A DNA stretch of 46,902 nt. It comes from Bacillota bacterium (GTDB lineage Bacteria; Bacillota; Clostridia; Ch29). Under the pieces are notes generated by a model that was given only the letters and a program-made list of their open reading frames with translations, ran no database searches and had not been told where the DNA came from. Positions 41,318-46,902 of this stretch are shown piece after piece. The stretch lies in NCBI GenBank assembly GCA_013540605.1, contig JABVCK010000011.1, positions 1-46,902 of the forward strand, in the 5' to 3' direction. The translations under genes and the position numbers were made by a program. How positions within the stretch are numbered: the first letter of the stretch is position 1; every line of letters begins with the position of its first letter.

Positions 41318-42074
41318 TTCCATCCCCCGCAATCACAGATATTTTTATGGGCTTGGTAGGAGGCCTGAATGTCGTCAGATCTATATCTTCCATTGGCCGG
41401 CCGGTAACCATGGCGATTTCTCTGAGTATCAGCGGTCTACATGTTCTTCCCTGGCAAGGTCCCATGCCCACCCTGAGTTTCCTCTTGATCTCGTTAAAGT
41501 CAGTGTAACCCTGCTTGATTACTTCCCGCAGCTCCTCAAGGGAAATTTCCTCGCATCTGCATATGCATATATCGTCTGTTTCGGTTTTCTTAGGGATTTT
41601 TATACCCCTGACCGTCATAGAGTACTCCTTCGGCACTGCTATGGAGAGAACGGTTGTTTTATCCTGTGTTTTGGATGTAAATATCTTGACGACCTTACCC
41701 TTGCAGACAATCTGTCCGGCTCTATCCGTAGCATCTACAACGCTGCCGGCTTCGGGCACCGGCAAGTATTCATAGGGAATCCTTACCAGGGCTTCACTTT
41801 CAGAATAGGTTTCATCAACGATGAAAATGGCAAGTCCCGGACAGCTGCTCACACAGATGCCGCATCCGGTGCACTTATTCTCATCGAATTTAGGCAGGTC
41901 ATTAATATTATCAAAGGGCAGTATCGCCCCGGTAGGACATGAGGTAGCACAGGGGTTGCAAGGTATGCTTTGGAAGCATTCTATCACTGCAACAGGACCC
42001 TGAGTCAACCTCTCCTTACTTGGCATGACTTTTTCAATCTGTTCAGGTGTAGGGATACCTGTTCTAATCAACAT
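41307..42074 (-). CDS. Ferredoxin plus BFD-like [2Fe-2S] subunit
   Basis: The protein has 255 residues from the ATG at 42074 (complement), whose site is GGAGG just upstream. Two [4Fe-4S] motifs come first (IPCNPCATSCPTG and CTGCGICVSSCPG). The C-terminal part has a BFD-type [2Fe-2S] motif CICRCEEIS...GPCQGRTCRP, with a central linker. It is the electron-transfer subunit fused from two modules. The next gene starts inside its end. In aerobic D-hydroxyproline dehydrogenases the BFD module is separate or joined to the flavin subunit, so the extra ferredoxin module suggests transfer to an anaerobic carrier. Confidence 0.92.
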   Translation of the reverse strand: MLIRTGIPTPEQIEKVMPSKERLTQGPVAVIECFQSIPCNPCATSCPTGAILPFDNINDLPKFDENKCTGCGICVSSCPGLAIFIVDETYSESEALVRIPYEYLPVPEAGSVVDATDRAGQIVCKGKVVKIFTSKTQDKTTVLSIAVPKEYSMTVRGIKIPKKTETDDICICRCEEISLEELREVIKQGYTDFNEIKRKLRVGMGPCQGRTCRPLILREIAMVTGRPMEDIDLTTFRPPTKPIKISVIAGDGNEE

Positions 42075-42103
42075 GTTTTCTTCCTCCATTTACGAAAATA
42101 TAG

Positions 42104-43198
42104 TTAAACAATAATTTTCTCCAAACCCTTACGTATTTTTGCTCCTACTTCACCTTCCCTGAGGGAGCTGAGTTCGTCCAGGGCGTCCTGTATGAGGGCA
42201 TCAGCCCTGTCCTTACCCAGGCCAAGGTTTTTAGCTGCGCTGTATCCTGCCAGCCTTCCTTCAACCATTGCGCTGCTGGCCTCTTCAACCCCTGCCGCAT
42301 CGCCTGCTACATAGATGTCTTCAAGGGTGGTTTGCAGGTACATATTCCTCACCGGAACGTGTCCGCTCAGTTCAGGCACATATTTCATCTCACAGCCGGC
42401 CTGCCATAGAAGCTCTGTGGCCGGTGTAAGGCCGACTGCAAGGCATATATTGTCAGCTTTTATATCTTTTTCAGTTCCGGGAATCGGCTGCCATTTTTCA
42501 TCGACTTCCCAGATTACCGCTCCTTCTACCGCATCCTGTCCGTAGGCTTCCTTAATGGTATGAGAGGTATATATCGGTACCCCTGCCCTCCTTATCTTTG
42601 ATGCATGGACCAGATAACCCCCGATTTTCGGCATGGCTTCTACGATGGCCTGTACATTCACCCCGGCCTGGATTAGCTGATAGGACACTATTAGCCCGAT
42701 GTTTCCTGCTCCTATCATCAATACATTGTTTCCGGGGGCAATGCCGTATACATTCATAAGGGTCTGGACACCGCCGGCACCATAGATGCCCGGCAGGTCG
42801 TTTTTCGGGAAGGGCAGCATCCTTTCGGAAGCTCCGGTTGCGAATATGACTTTCCCCGGTTTAATCTTGTAGAAATCATCGTTCTTAATATAGGTTACTA
42901 TACCGTCTTCGGTATAATAGCCCATAACCGTTGCATCATTTATTACTTCAATGCTGGAGCTGGCTTCTACTTCGGAAATCAGTATATCCTTTATGTGTAT
43001 GCCCCTGGTTCCTGCGTACTGTTTTTCTGAACCAAAGAATTTATGTGTTTGTTTCACCAGTTGACCGCCCAGCACCTCATTTTCATCGATTAAAACCACC
43101 TTTGCTCCCAGGGAGGCTGCAGCCAGCGCGGCGCAGAGTCCCGCAGGGCCTCCCCCTGCTATTAAAACGTCCGTTGTTTTTATGTTTTTCTGTCTCAT
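42104..43198 (-). CDS. FAD/NAD(P)-binding oxidoreductase subunit (HcnB/SoxA-like)
   Basis: This 364-residue protein begins with DVLIAGGGPAGLCAALAAASLGAKVVLIDENEVLGGQ, the FAD-binding motif. It contains a second nucleotide-binding fold (MIGAGNIGLIVSYQLIQAGVNVQAIVEA) and a C-terminal FAD segment DIYVAGDAAGVEEASSAMVEGRLAG. It is the pyridine-nucleotide-disulfide-type alpha subunit of multimeric D-amino-acid (hydroxyproline, proline, sarcosine, opine) dehydrogenases and passes electrons between flavin and Fe-S centres. Its start overlaps the previous stop (ATGA). Confidence 0.94.
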   Translation of the reverse strand: MRQKNIKTTDVLIAGGGPAGLCAALAAASLGAKVVLIDENEVLGGQLVKQTHKFFGSEKQYAGTRGIHIKDILISEVEASSSIEVINDATVMGYYTEDGIVTYIKNDDFYKIKPGKVIFATGASERMLPFPKNDLPGIYGAGGVQTLMNVYGIAPGNNVLMIGAGNIGLIVSYQLIQAGVNVQAIVEAMPKIGGYLVHASKIRRAGVPIYTSHTIKEAYGQDAVEGAVIWEVDEKWQPIPGTEKDIKADNICLAVGLTPATELLWQAGCEMKYVPELSGHVPVRNMYLQTTLEDIYVAGDAAGVEEASSAMVEGRLAGYSAAKNLGLGKDRADALIQDALDELSSLREGEVGAKIRKGLEKIIV

Positions 43199-43500
43199 AG
43201 CAACTCACCTTTCCCTCGTTGAGTTTCCACCTTCATGCCTTCCCTCAGCTTGGTAACACATGTCCTGACATTCGGCACTCCGTCCACCGTCATGAAGCAG
43301 GACGAACACTTGCCGATTGCACAGAAAAAGCCTCGGGGATGGTTCTTTTCACTGGAATAGCTCAATATCTTTACCCCGGAAGCATGAAGCGCTGCAGCTA
43401 TTGTTTCATTCTCATACCCTTCCATCGGTTTTCCATCAAAGGTGAAGCTTACCTTATTACCCCTTTCAAAGCACAAAACCGGATGTTGTTCAATTCTCAT
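43195..43500 (-). CDS. Small [2Fe-2S] ferredoxin-like subunit (HcnA-like)
   Basis: The protein has 101 residues from the ATG at 43500 (complement), 7 nt after GGGAGG. It has the plant-type-like [2Fe-2S] signature C-A-I-G-K-C-S-S-C...C (CAIGKCSSCFMTVDGVPNVRTC). This matches the small subunit of heteromeric FAD dehydrogenases. It is the first gene of the minus-strand operon and is preceded by a terminator and a short leader ORF. Confidence 0.93.
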   Translation of the reverse strand: MRIEQHPVLCFERGNKVSFTFDGKPMEGYENETIAAALHASGVKILSYSSEKNHPRGFFCAIGKCSSCFMTVDGVPNVRTCVTKLREGMKVETQRGKGELL

Positions 43501-43516
43501 ATTTTTGCCTCCCAAC

Positions 43517-43554
43517 AGTAAAATAAAAAAGTACCCGGTTATTATGGTACTTTT
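43517..43554 (-). terminator. Intrinsic terminator in the leader of the dehydrogenase operon
   Basis: On the minus strand AAAAGTACC and GGTACTTTT (43546-43554 with 43527-43535) form a 9-bp stem followed by TTTATTTTA. It ends about 17 nt before the first gene's start codon, so it must be an attenuator unless the promoter lies after it. Confidence 0.75.
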
Positions 43555-43629
43555 GCTGGTTGTTTGATTTCGAATAATCTTGGTTTTTGTTTCGTATTAA
43601 ACCATTCAAACTATAGCATATGAACTTTT

Positions 43630-43650
43630 CTATGTGCAGGCTACGCTCAT
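43630..43650 (-). CDS. Seven-codon leader ORF (MSVACT)
   Basis: Read from the complement of 43650: ATG AGC GTA GCC TGC ACA TAG, preceded by AGGAGGG (complement of 43657-43663) six nt upstream, a near-ideal Shine-Dalgarno. It lies about 75 nt before the attenuator-like terminator at 43517-43554. It could be a leader peptide that senses a charged tRNA or translation state, or a start remnant. The peptide is too short to identify. Confidence 0.5.
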   Translation of the reverse strand: MSVACT

Positions 43651-43679
43651 TTGCATCCCTCCTAAACAAAACCTGTATT

Positions 43680-43898
43680 AATTTCAGTTATATAAAATCG
43701 CACGCAAAATTTATGCCATCTTTAAACCCTCCGGCGTGTTAATGAGAAATCTGCTGAACCCATGTAAATTCAAGCCCTTTCACGATGCTTATGAATTTGC
43801 CCGGCAGCAGTGCGCCGAGGTTCCTGTTTATAATGTGAACAACTAAAGCAATAACGTTTAAATTTCATACAAATACATTTGGAATAATATACAAAGTA
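43680..43898. other. AT-rich non-coding region upstream of the minus-strand operon
   Basis: No convincing gene is seen here. The minus-strand promoter of the dehydrogenase operon should lie between 43670 and 43890; no consensus -35/-10 pair is clear. The region has been scanned on both strands. Confidence 0.4.
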
Positions 43899-44193
43899 GA
43901 TCGCAGTCGGCAGATCGCAGGCACAATAGCTCAGTTTTTAGTTCCCAGTTCTCAGTTCCCAGATTACAGTTCGTAGTTCACGGACACAGGTGCAATAATT
44001 CAGTTCTTAGTTATCAGTTAACAGATCACAGGTATCAGGGTTATGCTTTTGGGTTTTTGCCCAATAAGCACTTCCCTGATGTCTGACAACTGATAACTAG
44101 CAACTGGTAACTGGTACTATGCTTTACCCCATACACTGACAACTGGCATCTGACAGCTGATTTCTGACGTCTGTCATCTGATAACTGATAACT
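43899..44193. repeat. Degenerate heptamer dyad element, copy E (longest)
   Basis: Many CAG-type units occupy the left (CAGTTCT, CAGTTCC, CAGATTA, CAGTTCG, CAGTTAA, CAGATCA, CAGGTAT). The core contains TGCTT..AAGCA and GGG..CCC pairing and the string AAGCACTTCCCTGAYGTCTG shared with copy A. CTG-type units occupy the right (CTGATGT, CTGACAA, CTGATAA, CTAGCAA, CTGGTAA, CTGGTAC, then CTGACAA, CTGGCAT, CTGACAG, CTGATTT, CTGACGT, CTGTCAT, CTGATAA twice). It is about twice the length of the other copies. Confidence 0.85.
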
Positions 44194-44322
44194 ATAGTAT
44201 ATCAGTTTGTGATTGAGAATCACAGGTGCATTCCGGCATTTCTTGATTTCGTGCCATGCCGGTTGTATAATTTAATGGAATTAGCCATTGCATTCAATAA
44301 ACAGGCTGAGGGGGGAGATGAA

Positions 44323-44772
44323 ATGCCCAATAATAGACAGAATAGGCCAACATGGGATGAATATTTTATAGAAATCGCCCAGGTTGTTTCCAAACGTTCA
44401 ACGTGCATGAGGCGCAGCTACGGCGCTGTGATTGTCAGGGACAGGGTGATAGTAAGCACCGGATATAACGGGTCTCCAAGGGGAGAAGTTAATTGTATTG
44501 ATACCGGCAGGTGTGTCAGAGACAGCTTGAAAGTTCCCAAAGGAGAGCGATATGAGCTGTGCGCCGGTGTGCACGCCGAGCAGAATGCAATTATTAACGG
44601 TGACCCGGTAAAAATGAAAGGAGCAGCCATATATATCGCCGGGTTTAATTCGGACGGCAGCTTTGCTTCGGGGGAACCATGCCTCCTGTGCAGCAGGATG
44701 ATAAGAAATGCAATGATAGAAAGGGTGGTTTTCCTGGATAGCCAGGGAAATATTCAGGAATATACGTTATAG
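44323..44772 (+). CDS. dCMP deaminase family protein
   Basis: The protein has 149 residues from ATG 44323 after GGGGGGAG; upstream in-frame starts overlap the repeat region and have no site. Zinc motifs are HAEQNAI and PCLLCSRMI (H-x-E...P-C-x-x-C). The usual ComE-type N-terminus (WDEYFIEIAQVVSKRSTCMRRSYGAVIVRD, GYNGSPRG) is complete. It converts dCMP to dUMP. It lies alone, with LytS about 90 bp downstream in the same direction. Confidence 0.93.
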   Translation: MPNNRQNRPTWDEYFIEIAQVVSKRSTCMRRSYGAVIVRDRVIVSTGYNGSPRGEVNCIDTGRCVRDSLKVPKGERYELCAGVHAEQNAIINGDPVKMKGAAIYIAGFNSDGSFASGEPCLLCSRMIRNAMIERVVFLDSQGNIQEYTL

Positions 44773-44864
44773 AGAGCAAAAACTTACATATTGTAAAAGG
44801 ATTAAACGGTTTTCTGTGGAATAAGTATTTAGATGGATACTTTAAACTTTGAGAGGGTGCTTGC

Positions 44865-46568
44865 ATGATATTAGAAGTAATCGATAATCTTGCCAATAAA
44901 CTCGGTATACTCATAATGCTCGTGTTCTTTCTTTCCAGGGTAAGAGTCTTCAAAAAGCTTATATTGAAGAAGGATATCTCCTTTTCCGAAAGGATAATAC
45001 TTTCCCTTATTTTTGGAGGCATGGGTATTATGGGAACCTATTACGGCATTCCGGTAATGGGTTCAATTGCAAATTCCAGAATCATTGCCGTGATGATAGG
45101 CGGGATACTGGGTGGGCCGGTTGTAGGCCTGGGCGCAGGGCTGATTGCAGGATTTCACAGGTGGGTCATAGATATTGGAGGCATTACAGCCCTTGCATGC
45201 GGAATTTCGACAGTTATACAGGGGGCGATAGGGGGTTACCTCCACAAAAAAGTCGGCAACAAGATGATAAATATCTGGTATCCCGTATCCGCCGTTGTTA
45301 TTGCAGAGATTATAGAGATGTTTCTCATACTGGCCATAGCTACCCCTTTCTCAACGGCAGTTGCCCTTGTTAAGATCATTATCCTGCCGATGACCGCGAT
45401 AAATTCAATGGGGATGATGGTGTCAATAATATTTGTAAACAATATATACGGTGAACAGGAAAAAACGGCGGCCATGAATGCCCAGCTGGCCCTTAACATA
45501 GCAAATAGAACGCTTCCATTCCTGAGAAAAGGACTGAACAGCATATCCGCTTTGAGAACAACAAAGATTATCCATGAGATGGCTGATATAGACGGTGTAG
45601 CTATAACCGATAGAAAAACAGTGCTTTCATATTCAGGAAATATCCGGACCAATCTGTATGCAGACAATGCTATAGAAGACGCAGAAATAATCAATTCCAT
45701 AATGACGGGCAAACACACCGTTGTGACTACCGTTGGTTCCAATGGCATGGGCCAGACGGCTATCGTTGTGCCGTTGAGGGAGAGGCATAATATTATAGGA
45801 ACCCTGATATTATTTAAGAACGGGAAAGACAGTATCGGATGGGTGGAAGCTGAACTGGCGATGGGGCTTGCCCAGCTTTTTTCGACCCAACTGGAACTCA
45901 GCAAGATCGATGAGCAGGCAAGACTTCTGTCCAAGGCAGAACTCCAGGCGCTGCAGGCCCAGATAAATCCCCACTTTCTGTTCAATGCACTCAATACTAT
46001 AGTATCATATTGCCGCATCAGTCCGGAAATAGCAAGGAAACTTTTGATAGACCTCGGGGATATCTTCAGGAACAATCTGAATCACTGCGGGGAGGACATT
46101 GACCTCTATACCGAGATAAAGAACATCAAGTCTTATCTGAACATAGAAAAGGCAAGGTTTGGAAGCAGGCTTAACGTAGTGTTTGAGGTCGAAGAAGGCC
46201 TTAACTGTACAATCCCTCCGCTGCTGCTGCAGCCCCTTGTGGAGAACGCGATAAAGCACGGGCTGACGCCCAAGGAGGAAGGTGGCACCGTGATTATCGG
46301 TGCAAGGGGGTGTCCTGAAGGCACTCATATATTTGTCCGGGATAACGGCATCGGGTTTGATGCGGAAAGCCTTATGCTTAATGAGGAGACCGAAGGTTTG
46401 AACAAGCGCATCGGGCTGAGAAACATTGACAGGAGATTGAAAAACCTGTACGGGATGGACCACGGCCTGAGAATTGAAAGCAAATTCGGCCGGGGAACTC
46501 AGATTTCCATGGTAATACCAGATACGGGGGATTTTGGAACGGTATACGAAGAGGAAATAATAGGCTGA
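44865..46568 (+). CDS. LytS-type sensor histidine kinase (5TM-GAF-HisKinase)
   Basis: The protein has 567 residues from ATG 44865. Residues 1-190 hold five or six membrane segments typical of the 5TMR_LYT domain (MGIMGTYYGIPVMGSIANSRIIAVMIGGILGGPVVGLGAGLIAGFHRW). A GAF domain follows (about 220-350). Next comes the LytS/YehU kinase core with His370 in LQAQINPHFLFNALNTI and an HATPase domain with PLLLQPLVENAIKHGL, DNGIGFD and GLRNIDRRL. LytS kinases of this type respond to pyruvate or cell-wall cues and control cstA/btsT-type carriers through a LytTR regulator. No LytTR gene follows; cstA lies convergent downstream. The gene ends in a perfect hairpin. Confidence 0.95.
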   Translation: MILEVIDNLANKLGILIMLVFFLSRVRVFKKLILKKDISFSERIILSLIFGGMGIMGTYYGIPVMGSIANSRIIAVMIGGILGGPVVGLGAGLIAGFHRWVIDIGGITALACGISTVIQGAIGGYLHKKVGNKMINIWYPVSAVVIAEIIEMFLILAIATPFSTAVALVKIIILPMTAINSMGMMVSIIFVNNIYGEQEKTAAMNAQLALNIANRTLPFLRKGLNSISALRTTKIIHEMADIDGVAITDRKTVLSYSGNIRTNLYADNAIEDAEIINSIMTGKHTVVTTVGSNGMGQTAIVVPLRERHNIIGTLILFKNGKDSIGWVEAELAMGLAQLFSTQLELSKIDEQARLLSKAELQALQAQINPHFLFNALNTIVSYCRISPEIARKLLIDLGDIFRNNLNHCGEDIDLYTEIKNIKSYLNIEKARFGSRLNVVFEVEEGLNCTIPPLLLQPLVENAIKHGLTPKEEGGTVIIGARGCPEGTHIFVRDNGIGFDAESLMLNEETEGLNKRIGLRNIDRRLKNLYGMDHGLRIESKFGRGTQISMVIPDTGDFGTVYEEEIIG

Positions 46569-46619
46569 TTAATAATTGCAGGGGCTGCCTCTTTTGAGAC
46601 AGCCCCTGCAATTATTAAT
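46568..46619. terminator. Perfect 20-bp hairpin between lytS and cstA
   Basis: The 20-nt arms at 46568-46587 and 46600-46619 are perfect complements (left begins ATTAATAATTGCAGG) with a 12-nt loop. It overlaps the lytS stop and ends 9 nt before the cstA stop, so it is a bidirectional terminator or an mRNA-protecting structure. Confidence 0.85.
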
Positions 46620-46628
46620 GTCAGTCAC

Positions 46629-46902
46629 CTATTTTCCCAGTGGAGCTTCTGTTTTGCTGCCGAGTATCTTATAAGCCTGAACTGCCAGTATAACTGCAAG
46701 TATCAGCAGCAGTACCGGGAATACTACCAGGATATAGTTGGCAGCGGCCAGGTTGATCTGGATAAGCTGTATCAAAGCAAGTACCGTTACGATGACCATG
46801 AAGGTCATTGGTATTGTGAACATGCTGTAATTTTTACCAGACTTTTTAAGCCATACGGCTATGGACAGCAGCGCGAGGCCTGCAAGAAGCTGGTTGGCGG
46901 AA
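46629..46902 (-). CDS. cstA: Carbon starvation protein CstA, C-terminal part (runs off the right edge)
   Basis: The minus-strand frame is open from the window edge to a stop at 46629-46631. It reads ANQLLAGLALLSIAVWLKK then the SGKNYS-MFTIPMTFMVIVTVLALIQL segment and a final hydrophobic helix. This matches the C-terminus of CstA/BtsT peptide and pyruvate carriers. Ninety residues are visible. The LytS-type kinase convergent to it fits the known LytST-CstA regulatory pairing. Confidence 0.88.
   Translation of the reverse strand, partial: SANQLLAGLALLSIAVWLKKSGKNYSMFTIPMTFMVIVTVLALIQLIQINLAAANYILVVFPVLLLILAVILAVQAYKILGSKTEAPLGK

Noticed and set aside
43899-44193. CRISPR array
   Set aside because: The units are 7 bp, degenerate and contiguous, with no spacers and with opposite orientation in the two halves.

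Overview
The window comes from an anaerobic, low-GC Gram-positive bacterium, most likely a spore-forming clostridium. The evidence is an NADH-linked trimeric-type [FeFe]-hydrogenase operon (hndABCD), a TM1266-type hydrogenase regulator gene, ECF vitamin-transport S components, a cobalamin riboswitch, strong Shine-Dalgarno sites with many TTG/GTG starts, and an anaerobic D-amino-acid or hydroxyproline oxidation locus. I cannot assign a genus from sequence alone.

Layout. (1) 1-91 is the 5' end of an IS1634-type transposase at the left edge. (2) 285-2873: a promoter and attenuator-like leader precede a hydrogenase-associated regulator and an ECF S component; a cobalamin riboswitch with terminator then precedes cobT. 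(3) 3029-8403: a B12-binding radical SAM protein, a REC-GGDEF diguanylate cyclase, a zinc-ribbon protein, a repeat-rich intergenic stretch and an EAL-CBS-GGDEF protein. (4) 8480-15990: tRNA-Ala(GGC) followed by an accessory island. It is AT-rich in its outer parts and holds a truncated serine recombinase fused to a GNAT remnant, a PIN-domain toxin-antitoxin-like pair, an ECF S component with a nucleoside-kinase-like gene, DUF3842, a MATE exporter, an internally deleted SDR gene and a DUF4143 ATPase. (5) 16068-20577: hndABCD. (6) 20830-26393: a lipoprotein plus OmpR-type two-component system behind a PhoP-box-like direct repeat, then an orphan MASE3-PAS-PAS histidine kinase. (7) 26808-31253: Mn/Fe superoxide dismutase, a guanylate-kinase-like protein, PolX and a thiolase. 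(8) 31536-43500: a catabolic region. An IclR regulator, a YfcC-type carrier, an ArgE/DapE-like M20 peptidase, a D-aminoacylase-like amidohydrolase, a second M20 amidohydrolase and a Nudix hydrolase lie on the plus strand. They converge on a minus-strand operon with a multi-subunit FAD/Fe-S D-amino-acid (hydroxyproline/proline-type) dehydrogenase and a proline-racemase-family epimerase. (9) 44323-46902: dCMP deaminase, a LytS-type kinase and the 3' end of cstA.

The most distinctive non-coding signal is a family of five intergenic elements (574-686, 16991-17119, 32299-32473, 39981-40151, 43899-44193). They are built from degenerate 7-bp units, CAGNNNN on the left and CTGNNNN on the right of a hairpin-like core. 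One sits inside the hnd operon and three punctuate the catabolic locus. Two attenuator-like leaders (320-472 plus strand; 43517-43665 minus strand, with a seven-codon leader ORF) are further candidates for undescribed regulation.

Working model: peptide-derived or N-acylated D-amino acids or hydroxyproline are imported by the YfcC carrier and released by the D-aminoacylase and M20 enzymes. The racemase/epimerase converts the L/D forms and the flavoprotein/Fe-S complex oxidises the D form. Reduced carriers could be disposed of through the Hnd hydrogenase. The linkage is inferred from gene order and family membership only.
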